Assembly: GCA_030704615.1 (NCBI GenBank)
Contig: CM060731.1
Coordinates: 24,366,001 to 24,430,000 of the forward strand
Direction of reading: 5' to 3'
Origin: Takakia lepidozioides
Taxonomy: Eukaryota; Streptophyta; Takakiopsida; Takakiales; Takakiaceae
Length of the DNA stretch: 64,000 bases
Made by a program: the position numbers and the translations under genes. Positions 1 to 8,631 of the stretch are shown piece by piece (the first letter of the stretch is position 1; every line of letters starts with the position of its first letter). A model generated the notes under the pieces. The model had not been told where the DNA came from, did no database searches, and saw nothing but the letters and a program-made list of their open reading frames with translations.

Positions 1-1
1 G

Positions 2-1399
2 ATGCAGGACTTGAGGAGGGGGGTTAAATCGCAGTTCCACTTGCAAAATGGACTGCTCCGGTATAAGCAAAAGCGTCTCTACGTGCCGAAGGGAGGGATC
101 AGAGATAGTCTCTTGAGAGAATGCCATGATAGCCCGCTTGCGGGCCACGGCGGAGCCAAGCGCACTGTGGCACTCTTAAAGAAAGAGTATTTCTGGCCCA
201 AACTGAGGGAGGAGGCAGAGGAGTATGTCAAGACATGCACCACATGCCAACAAAACCGGAGCGAGTACAAAAAGCAAGCGGGGCTGTTACAACCCTTGCC
301 GATTCTAGAGGGGACTTGGGAAAGCGTCTCGATGGATTTCATGACTGCTATGCCGCTGTCAAAAGGATTCGAAACAATCATGGTGGTGGTGGATAGGTTC
401 AGTAAAATGGGCCATTTCATCCCCACCAAGGAGACGGCAACGGCGCAGGAGACAGGGCGACTTTACTTCGCCCACGTCTTAAAGCATCATGGAGTCCCGA
501 AGGATATTGTCTCGGACCGCGATCCAAAGTTTACGAGTAAATTTTGGAGGACACTTTGGAAGAAGATGGGGACAAGGCTGAAGATGAGCACCGCCTTCCG
601 ACCTACCACCGACGGCCAAACGGAAAGAGTGAATTCCGTAGTGAAGCAGATCTTGCGGAATTACGTGTCGGCAGACCAATCAGACTGGGTGGAACACTTA
701 GACGCGGTAGAGTTCTGTTATAATAACACAAAACACTCCGCAACGGGAGTTTCCCCTTTCGTATTGGTCTATGGAAAAGCACCTCTGGTGCCGACAAGTT
801 GGGCTGCCCAGGACGTTGAGGAACCGGCAGTAGCGGCGGTACAGGAAGAACGCGAGCGTTTGTTGAAGCTCGCAAAGTACAACATTGCCAAGGCTAGGAA
901 ACGGTATGAAAGACAGGCGAATCGGAAGCGGAGGGAAGTGAAGTTTGAGGCAGGCACGGAGGTCTGGTTGAACATCAAGAATTTCCGACTACCTCCGGAA
1001 GTGAGTCCAAAGTTCGTACCTCCGTATGCGGGACCCTTTCGCATCCGGAAGGTTATGAATGAGGATGTGTATGAATTGGAGTTGTCGGCAAATAGCAAGG
1101 TGCATCCAGTATTCCATGTCTCCCTTTTGAAGCCTTACTTCAAAGATGAAGCGCGTCCGAATCGGCATCAAGTGTTGCATCCGCCACCTGTGCTGTTGGA
1201 TCATGAAAATGAACCTGAGTACGAGGTGGAGGCAGTACTTAAGTCGAGGAGGTTCAAGAACCGAGAAACGGAGTATCTCGTCAAATGGAAGGGCTATCAT
1301 CATGTGGAGGCATCTTGGGTGCGTGCCTCAGAAATGGGAAACGCATCCGAGGCGGTTGCAGTTTTTGAAGGGCGACCTCAAAAGCGGAAGAAGCGTTGA
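2..1399 (+). CDS. Ty3/gypsy integrase with C-terminal chromodomain (3' part of pol, cut by the window edge)
   Basis: This is the last part of a retrotransposon polyprotein; the 465 visible residues start inside pol because the window begins there. Integrase inserts the element cDNA into host DNA. An HHCC zinc module is visible (H42, H49, C79, C82), followed by a DDE core: D112 in SMDFM, D172 in VSDRDPKF and E208 in DGQTERVN, so all three catalytic acids are present. The C-terminal part (residues about 403-450) is a chromodomain, with EYEVEAVLKSR and EYLVKWKGY, which in chromoviruses binds histone marks and directs insertion. The frame is open to the stop and the copy looks young. A purine-rich tract and a probable 3' LTR follow at once. 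Clade assignment rests on the chromodomain alone. Confidence 0.93.
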   Translation: MQDLRRGVKSQFHLQNGLLRYKQKRLYVPKGGIRDSLLRECHDSPLAGHGGAKRTVALLKKEYFWPKLREEAEEYVKTCTTCQQNRSEYKKQAGLLQPLPILEGTWESVSMDFMTAMPLSKGFETIMVVVDRFSKMGHFIPTKETATAQETGRLYFAHVLKHHGVPKDIVSDRDPKFTSKFWRTLWKKMGTRLKMSTAFRPTTDGQTERVNSVVKQILRNYVSADQSDWVEHLDAVEFCYNNTKHSATGVSPFVLVYGKAPLVPTSWAAQDVEEPAVAAVQEERERLLKLAKYNIAKARKRYERQANRKRREVKFEAGTEVWLNIKNFRLPPEVSPKFVPPYAGPFRIRKVMNEDVYELELSANSKVHPVFHVSLLKPYFKDEARPNRHQVLHPPPVLLDHENEPEYEVEAVLKSRRFKNRETEYLVKWKGYHHVEASWVRASEMGNASEAVAVFEGRPQKRKKR

Positions 1400-1420
1400 T
1401 GGGGACATCAACCTTGGAGC

Positions 1421-1433
1421 GTGGGGGAGGAAA
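1421..1433 (+). promoter_or_regulatory. Polypurine tract of the chromovirus
   Basis: A run of purines (GTGGGGGAGGAAA) lies 22 bases after the integrase stop and directly before a TG dinucleotide. In LTR elements this tract primes plus-strand DNA synthesis and marks the 5' edge of the 3' LTR. Assigned by position and composition. Confidence 0.6.
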
Positions 1434-3010
1434 TGCATGCTTAGCCCGGCTTAGCTAGCTCAGGAATCTGATTGCAAAAACTTGTATTGTACAAAAATTT
1501 GTTATAAAAGAAATGGGTTCCAAATGTTGTGCGTCCTATTTTGTTTGGAATGGTGATGCATGGTGTGGTTGGCTAGTGTGTAGAATGCATGCTAGCTTAC
1601 AAAAGTGGGAGAGGTAAATTGGGTTAATCGTGTGATTGCGCAGTGCCGAAATCGGGTGACTCCCATCCAAGGGGCAAGGAAACATGCACTTTCTTTGGGA
1701 GTTCACGTGCTAGTGCGCACCTTGCGCGTGCGCGTACTATAACTGCGCTACCGAGGTAGTTGCCTTATAGTGCGGGCTAACGCGGAAGCTACGTGCTTCC
1801 ATTCACGTACTATAATCGTGTAGCCTTGGGACGAAGTCGTAGTGCGGCTTCGACGTGTTCCCGTACCTCAGGCCAACATTCCAAGACGGACCCAATTGTA
1901 GTGATTGGGACGCACAGTTGGTTCAAGGTTATCTTCCTAGTCAAAGGGGGTTCGAGGTGAACCCTTGCGCAAGGTGATGCCAGAAGTGGCATCATGAGCG
2001 ATCGCAAGCAATGTTGTTGCAGTAAGGCGATTCGATCCTCGGGGAGGATCGTTCCTTGGCCTTGAAGTAGGCCAAGAAGAGTGCACTGGGAGGAGCTTGA
2101 GAGGCTCCACCCCTGGCCGGGACTTGGAGGAAGTCGGCCGAACTAGCTAGTGGAGAGTAGAGTCAAGTGTGGGGTTTGGTTCTTTGCCATGGGACGCCAT
2201 GGTACGGAAACAAACTCCTTGATGTGGGACGCCATGGTACAGAAACAAACTCCTTGATGTGGGACGCCACAACTTGGATGTTCGTTTCTACAAAATGGAC
2301 AAGTCGATGAGGACATCGACTCCCTATTGGTAGGGGTGTGTGTCGCAGCCCTTTGCCTTGAGGGCAGGGGGTCGGGACACATGAGGGGCTGCCCCTGTGG
2401 TGGGGGCAGTGGTTAGCGATAGGTACGGGGGGCTGAAGCACCCTTGAGTGCCCAAGGCACTCAAGGAGGCGGAGGTGCTCACTAGGTGGAGCCCCGCACA
2501 CCGGATGCGGTGGGGGTGGCTTCACAAAGGGGTGGTGGTAGCTTAGTGGGACTTAGTGGGGGTGGCATAGGACTCACCTTGGGGCGGAGACCTCGTGGTG
2601 GGAGTCGTGGGGAGTCTTGGGACTCATCACGGTCCATAGGGGCCGTGGTGGGTGGGCCAAGACTCACCGTGACTCATCACCGGGAGTCGAGGGTTTTCGT
2701 GGTGGTTCGCCATAAAATGGCATGGTTGTTTGTGAAACCCCCGCGGACAGCTACAGAAGTATATATAGGGAGTAGTAACCCCGAGAACGGTGCAAGCCCA
2801 TTGGTGACCAAAAACTAGTGAGTAAGCGAGCGAGCCGGAAAGCGACCAAAGAGCCGGGAGCTGTTCCGGACTGCCAATTACCAAAGGGAATTCCCGCTGG
2901 GCCCAAATCGGTGGAGGGTTCTTTGGGAGATCAAAGGGGGACCGTTATGCCCCGGTGAGCAGCCGAAGCTCCAAGTTGGCCCGGCGGCCAGGTTGGGAGT
3001 TAGGCGCGCG
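1434..3010 (+). repeat. Probable 3' LTR of the chromovirus (right edge uncertain)
   Basis: The segment begins with TG straight after the purine tract and has no coding signal. A TATA-like run (TATATATA, 2,760-2,767) lies late in the segment, where an LTR promoter would be. The stretch 2,275-2,664 has a second copy at 10,600-10,981, which shows that it is repetitive. The right end is not visible: sequence passes into the minus-strand LINE near 3,020-3,050 without a clear CA end or target duplication. Length (about 1.6 kb) is therefore approximate, and without the 5' LTR the identity cannot be proved here. Confidence 0.6.
2275..2664 (+). repeat. Repeat unit shared with 10,600-10,981
   Basis: About 385 bases, starting at GGATGTTCGTTTCTACAAAA and ending in a stretch rich in GTGGTGGG, match 10,600-10,981 nearly base for base with a few substitutions and small indels. 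This copy sits inside the probable chromovirus LTR; the other is fused to the RT/RNase H gypsy relic. Short direct repeats of GGGACGCCATGGTACRGAAACAAACTCCTTGATGT-type units lie just before it (about 2,188-2,270). Confidence 0.8.
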
Positions 3011-3029
3011 CATCAAAGCGAGTAACTAT

Positions 3030-5549
3030 GACTTGAAGGGGAGCTTACCAAAGTGAGGTGCGCGACATAGAAGCAGTCGATGAAGGCTTTTGATGTTTCC
3101 AGTTAATGTCCCGTTCAAACTCCGGGGAAAGAGTGGAGTGGTGCACGAAGATCTCGCCAGCCCTAAGGGGGGAGCTCGTTCCAGCTGCATTAGTCTTGCA
3201 GGGCTGCTGCATATGAGGCCCTGTCTGCCCCAGGTGTGTTGAAACTTCTTGTGGAGCGCAGCTGCATTCGTTTTGTCACGTTCAATGTCTGCACAGAGTT
3301 TGCCCCATGCTTTCCTAGCCTCAGTTTGTAAATCCCAAAAAACAGTGACAAAGAGAGAGGATGTTGTTGTCGTGTGGCCTTGGAAGGTGTTCTTACAACG
3401 TAGTTTCCATAAGTGCCACATTGCAGAGGCTCTGAGGGTTTCAAACACTGGGCAATTTAGGGTTCTATTCTTGGAAACTGGATCATAGTTAAGAAGGAGG
3501 TCTGTATCCGTGAGCTGTCTTTTGTCCCAATATCTATAGAATGACTTAACATATGGCCAGATTTTGGCTGGTGCTTGACATGAGAGAAGACAATGTTCGA
3601 TGGATTCCAATACTGCAGTGGAACAACAAGCATACAAGAGGGCTCCCTGGAACTGTAAACATCCCCCAACTTTGAGAACTTTCTTGACAATCTGCCATAG
3701 AAAAGCTGCTATCTTTGATGGGTGGGTTTTGATCCACACTGAGCCCCAAATAATTTTCCAGTTCTCATCACGGAAGTTGTAGAGCCCCCATTTTTATTCC
3801 CATTTCTTGTGCATGGGTTGGGTGACTGACAGGGCCTTGTAGCCCTTTTTGGTGGTATATGCAAAGAAGGGTTCTGGGGAGGTGTTGAATTTCCACAACC
3901 ATTCGGAGGGGTCAATTTCCAATTCTGCCAGCGGCCTACCCAAAATCCATACAAATGAGTTGGTTGCTAGCCAAGCTCTAGTGGTGATTGTGAGGGGTGG
4001 CTGGGGATTCATTCCCTTATCTGTGGCTGTCCAGCAACAGACACGGACTGGGGTGAGAGGCATAGTTCGGATTGTCAAAGGTTCTGTAGAGGTAAGTGTG
4101 AGTCTTAGGGAGGTGGTGTTGATGGCGAATGTGTAAACAGCTATATCATTTATGGATATGTCATCTACGAAAACAATAGTAAGCTGGCTGTGAAGTATGA
4201 TGAGTGCCCAGGATTTTGGGACTGGTTCCGGAGGGCCTGCGGAAAGGGTGGCCAACCACTGCACTGGTATAGATTGAACAAGTTGTTAGTGGCTTTTAGT
4301 GGCCCTTGCGAGGCCCATAGCCTGAGCCATAGATTGTAGAGATATAAGACCGTTCCCTGACCATATGTTATGAATCTATTTGATGCCAAGGCAATCCCAT
4401 TTGGACCACCTTTTTGCCTGGTTTATCTGAGAAGGGGTCAGAGGAGTGTCGTTTAGAAACAAGTGTTGTCTCTTAACTTCATAGACGGTACTTGGCTGGG
4501 CTTTTACAAGCAGTTTCCTTAGCCGCCCCCAGGCTGACCAGATGTTAGACCATAGAGCAGATCCCACTGTCTTAAGATTAAATCCTTGAGTAAGCCAACG
4601 TAGGGAAGGGCTCCATTGGGTAGTCTTGAGAGGGGAGGATTTTGTAATGTGGTCATAGACCAAGAATTTCCACCATCCCCCCTCCGGCCCTAGAAACCTA
4701 GGTATCCATTTGCCAAGAAGAGCTACAATCTCTATTTATGGATCGAGTATCCCTAACCCCCCCTTTTTTTTTTAGGTAAACAGATTTGAGCCCAGGCTAT
4801 AAGCGGTCGTTTTTTGGGATGAGGTCTCGGCTCCCCAGACAAAGTTCCTAAGCAGGCGCTTAATTTCCTGAATCTGTTTAGAGCTTGGGCGCCAGGAAGA
4901 AGCATAATACCATAATCCAGCTGAATGAATCTGATTAGCAACAAGGTCTCTTCCTGTAATTGAGAGATGTTTTGAACCCCAGTAAGTCAGTTTCCTTTTC
5001 AAGTTGGTCACTGTGGCAGCAAAAATTTGTTGGTCTGTCAGTCCAATTCCATATGTGTAGCCCAATAGTGTAGTCCCAGGTTTGAGCCACCTTAGCCCTT
5101 GATCCATTCCCCATGAGGGCGGGGATCCCATTGTGGATTTTGAGAGGTCACCTACCAGTAAACTTGAAGTTTTATTCCAGTTTACTTTGAATCTAGATGC
5201 TGCACAAAACTTGTTCAAAGTAAACCCTGTCTGGTCCAAGTTTTCCGGGGTGGCTTGCAACATTAAAAAGGTATCATCAACGAACATCGAGTCCACCAAG
5301 AAATTGTACTGCCTGGTAATGTAGTTAGTGACCCTGAGGCCCTTTATAAACTGATTTTGCTGTAGCATATAGCCTAGTGTATCTGCTACCACCAGAAATA
5401 TGAAAGATGAGAGGGGACACCCTTGTCTCACTGAGCGCTGCAGAGGGAACGAAGCTGATAAATGGCCATTGACTGAGACTCTGCTAGATGCATCGGTGAG
5501 TAATATCCCGACCCTTTTGCAAAAGGATTGGCGAAAATGGCCCTTGTCG
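3030..5549 (-). pseudogene. LINE (non-LTR retrotransposon) ORF2 relic, 5' truncated
   Basis: Fragments in several minus-strand frames add up to the second half of a plant L1-type ORF2. At 5,572-4,772 the reverse transcriptase palm is visible: RQGCPLSS and a catalytic box read as FVDDT in place of the usual (Y/F)ADD. Fragments at 4,663-3,794 and 3,739-3,026 hold the thumb/connection and a zf-RVT-like module (AAFLWQ, ESIEHCLLSC). At least three frameshifts break it. The 5' end stops at about 5,549, where LTR sequence begins, as expected for a 5'-truncated insertion or a later rearrangement. The same family occurs in opposite orientation at 52,335-55,238. It is non-coding now. Confidence 0.9.
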
Positions 5550-5629
5550 TGCGCATACGTATCGCTACACAACTACATCGTTGTCCAAACCACACCACAC
5601 ATATATGCACAATAAAGTAGTCTACCACA
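5549..5629 (-). repeat. Truncated second copy of the LTR start
   Basis: Read on the minus strand, 5,629 down to 5,549 repeats the first 81 bases of the LTR that starts at 6,074, with four or so differences. It is cut by the LINE at about 5,549; the LINE ORF track in fact begins inside it. It abuts the end of the neighbouring LTR with one spare base (see next entry). Confidence 0.85.
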
Positions 5630-5630
5630 A

Positions 5631-6074
5631 TGATAAGAAACTAAAAACACACTGTTGACACAAGAACATGAAATCCAACACCATCACTCATCACTCTTTA
5701 AAATAGTAGTCAAGCCAGGGGCACCCCAAGCTATGGGGACTCCACCCCACAACAACCTATGCTCCTTTCATAAGCACACTCAGATTCTAAGCAGTGAAGG
5801 AGCTCGGTCGTGCAGGCTCAACTTGAGAGAGATAAGCCGCACGACTGACACTCTCGTGAAGATAAGACGGTTCAGGTATCAAACTAAACTTGACACCTGA
5901 CTTAACACTTGAACTAAATCCAAGTGTTAAATACAAATAACTAGATTTATTCTAGTTAGTTTCACATTGTGTTTATTTAACTTGACAACTGTCGTGCGCA
6001 TACGTATCGCTACACAACTACATCGCTGTCCAAACCACACCACACATATATGCACAATAAAGTAGTCTGTCACA
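5631..6074 (-). repeat. LTR of the PHD-integrase gypsy family
   Basis: On the minus strand the LTR starts TGTGACAGAC at 6,074, directly after a purine tract (AGGGGGGCGA, 6,086-6,077) that overlaps the integrase stop region. It runs to ATCA at 5,631, giving about 444 bases bounded by TG and CA. Its interior has a short palindrome (AACACTTG/CAAGTGTT, about 5,904-5,930). A 68-base piece of it (5,920-5,987) recurs inverted at 55,239-55,306. Placement after the purine tract makes it the 3' LTR of the integrase at 6,076-7,623. Confidence 0.75.
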
Positions 6075-7623
6075 ATCGCCCCCCTAGCTGGTGGATAGGT
6101 CCCTCTAACTCCAGATAGCTACAAGATGTAATAACCACAGCCGTACTAAGTCCTTTATCACTGTCCCTATTGTACTCAAACTCTATAGACCAAGAGGCCG
6201 GGTACAAGAGTAGCCCCATTGTTAGTCGCCGTGTGAACTTGAGCCAGGATCTCGTGTGTTCAAGGTCTCCTAGTAGCTTGGCCTTGCATTTCTTGTTAGC
6301 CTTCCATGGTTGTATCCACTCCCACAATCCAATGCAATGCGGACATAACCAATCCCCATCAGGAACCATCTCAAGAGGTGGAGTCGAGCATCCCATATGC
6401 CAACCTCTAGAGCATTGATCACACACCAGCATGGTGGTTGCCTCTCTAGCAGACCCATACAACATGCACCTCAAACTTGCAGGTACCACTGCCAGGTTTG
6501 GGTCAATCCTGCCATCGACATTCGGAAGATGACATGGCGCACAATTACGCACATGGTCCTTCCAAGTTATGCCATCCCGACCCTCCAAGATCAAGACGCC
6601 TGAGGGCAAGACCTCTCGAACCCTCAAAATAACACGTCCTGCAGTCACATCCAAAGTCGTAGGAGCAGTCTGCTGCAAATAGACATAATCACCAGGGTTG
6701 AATCTCCAAACCCCAGGACGATAGCCCCCACCACGTATGGTAGCATACCTCAACGTATCACGATGTTGTGCAATGGCAAGGTTCTCGAAAGCCACGGGCA
6801 TGACTTTCTTGAACAACTCTGCACGTTGCTCACATGCACGTGCCCACACGTCCGGATCGTCAAGGTTAAGAACTGTAGCAGCTTCTCTACGGATGGATGT
6901 AGGCAAATCCGGCTCTCGGCCAAAGAGAAGAAAGTATGGTGAGAAGGAGGCAAGTGATGCTTGTTTGCTGAACCTGTAGCCCATGGCTAACCAGGGTAAC
7001 TGAAGGTCCCAATCTCCTAGGTGTCCCTTCTGCAAGCCATACTTGCGCAAACCCCTCTTTACTGTCTGAACAACCCTCTCTGCCAAGCCATCGGCCTCAG
7101 GATGATCCCGAGAAGTGGTGCGGTGGTCTACCAAGGCCTTGTCACACAAAGCCTGAAACTCCCCCAAGAACTCTCTCCATTGGTCCGTGAGTACCTCAGC
7201 TGGAGCACCGAATCGGCTAAGTACAGAATCCAAGAATGCATACGTAGCTCCCTCACTAGCCTTATCAGGCAATGGAACCAACTCGATCCACTTGGAGAAG
7301 TGTTCCACCATCACCAACACGTACTTGTTGTGGCGCATGGTCAGTGGCAACGGCTTTGTGAAGTCAAGACTCCACCTGTAGCCCAATCTCATGATCGGAA
7401 GAGGGTGCAATTGTGGAGTAGGGGCGTTGAATGAAGCACGCACCCTGTCACACACCATGCACCTAGCCACAAATTGTTGCACCTTTGTGTGCATACCACG
7501 CCACCAATACTGCCCCTGCAGTAGAGACTGCACGACGCGTCTCACTGCGCCATGTTGCTCAGTTGGTGCAGCAGTACCCTGATTTGTTGCCAGTGTCTGC
7601 AGTTCGTGGATACCAACAAGCAT
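6070..7623 (-). CDS. Ty3/gypsy integrase with C-terminal PHD finger
   Basis: A 517-residue open frame. The N-terminal zinc module is partial (GAVRR, then C55 and C58 in ARCMVCDR). The DDE core is D87 (WSLDFTK), D147 (VLTDQWREF, with W where most gypsy integrases have G) and E182 (ADGLAERVV). Residues 386-430 are a PHD finger with exact C4HC3 spacing: C386, Y389, C401, C404, H409, C412, C427, C430. The second zinc ligand is Tyr, explained by one G-to-A change. PHD fingers read histone H3 tails, so this module probably replaces the chromodomain as an insertion-targeting reader. A basic tail of about 87 residues follows and the stop overlaps the purine tract of the LTR. The 5' end is cut near 7,545-7,620, where plus-strand DNMT sequence begins; the ATG used is arbitrary. 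Confidence 0.9.
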   Translation of the reverse strand: MLVGIHELQTLATNQGTAAPTEQHGAVRRVVQSLLQGQYWWRGMHTKVQQFVARCMVCDRVRASFNAPTPQLHPLPIMRLGYRWSLDFTKPLPLTMRHNKYVLVMVEHFSKWIELVPLPDKASEGATYAFLDSVLSRFGAPAEVLTDQWREFLGEFQALCDKALVDHRTTSRDHPEADGLAERVVQTVKRGLRKYGLQKGHLGDWDLQLPWLAMGYRFSKQASLASFSPYFLLFGREPDLPTSIRREAATVLNLDDPDVWARACEQRAELFKKVMPVAFENLAIAQHRDTLRYATIRGGGYRPGVWRFNPGDYVYLQQTAPTTLDVTAGRVILRVREVLPSGVLILEGRDGITWKDHVRNCAPCHLPNVDGRIDPNLAVVPASLRCMLYGSAREATTMLVCDQCSRGWHMGCSTPPLEMVPDGDWLCPHCIGLWEWIQPWKANKKCKAKLLGDLEHTRSWLKFTRRLTMGLLLYPASWSIEFEYNRDSDKGLSTAVVITSCSYLELEGPIHQLGGRL

Positions 7624-8631
7624 TGCCAGCAGACATCTCTTTGCTGGGGGCGCATGATTTGGAGCGGGTGGAACCTATTCACTTGGTAGTGGCAGGTTGG
7701 CCCTGCCAAGGGCATTCATCAGCCGGGCATGGCAATGGGTTATAAGACTCAAGGTCATGCCTGTTTTGGGAAATGTTGAGGATCCTACGTTATTTACAGC
7801 TTCAACAGACAGACCCTCCGGCATATATCTTGGAGAATGTGCCATTGAAGGGTGATTCTAGGGCCAAGGTGATGGCCAGTGTGCATCAAGTGCGGTCTTG
7901 GCTTGGATTAACAGTGTTGCTGGACGCAGCTGCAGTGGGGTCATGGGCTCATCGCCCCCGACTATGGTGGACCAACTTGATGCCACCTGCACTGCTCAAG
8001 CGTGCATTTGATGGGGTGCAGTGGCCACCACACCTGACGGTGGATAGCATTTTGGACGTTGGGAGATAGTCTCAGCGTGTGAGACACGATGACCGGTCAC
8101 CTTTGGCAGTGGTCAATAAGGTGGGTCACCCACGAGCCGCATTGCCTACACTCCTCAGCTTTCCAGGATCCCATGCTTTTCGGGATGGTGGACCTGGCCT
8201 CTTGTGGGATAGCCAGTTGCTGCAATTAGTGGAGCCCAATGCTGACGAGCGCGAGCGGGCGATGGGTTTTACCACTGGTACCACGGCAGTGCCATCTCTT
8301 TCTGAGGCATCACGTCGTCAGGTGATGGGGCAAGCAATGGACCTCAATTGCTTGACCTGGATTATCAGCGTAGCTATGGCTGAGCAGTGCAGAGTACGGA
8401 GTACACTTCCCTTGAGGGTCTCCCTGCCTACCGAGACGGTACAGGCAGCGAGTAGGGGCGAACAGGTGAGGACCACGAGGTACAGGCCGCATCCATGGCA
8501 CACGTGGGAGGTGCTCGAGGTTCAGAAGGAGTTGGCAGCCAAGACAGCGGTGATGGATCAGGTTGGGGATTTTTCTTGGGTTAAGGAGGTCCTCAAGGAT
8601 GGGATGATGGGTAGGATGAGACATTGTCACT
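7545..8631 (+). pseudogene. C5 cytosine methyltransferase domain of a gypsy polyprotein (motifs IV-X)
   Basis: The frame encodes the catalytic part of a C5 DNA methyltransferase. Motif IV reads AGWPCQGHS with the catalytic Cys codon at 7,704-7,706; motif VI is ILENVPL with its Glu codon at 7,833-7,835; a motif VIII-like AHRPRLWW lies at about 7,950-7,970; motif IX (RERAMGF) and motif X (MGQAMDLN) lie between 8,250 and 8,350. Motif I is missing here because the copy starts at a rearrangement joint, but it is present at 60,833-60,892. Stops at 7,738-7,740 (TAA) and 8,067-8,069 (TAG) both fit a Gln codon changed by C to T. A one-base shift near 8,600-8,615 leads to the frame that continues into RT. 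Enzymes of this family methylate cytosine in DNA; whether it belongs nearer DNMT3/DRM or DNMT1/CMT types needs a tree. Confidence 0.88.

Noticed and set aside
1640-2040. Minus-strand ORF at 1,810-2,007 and nearby frames as genes
   Set aside because: They lie in the probable LTR and show no family likeness.
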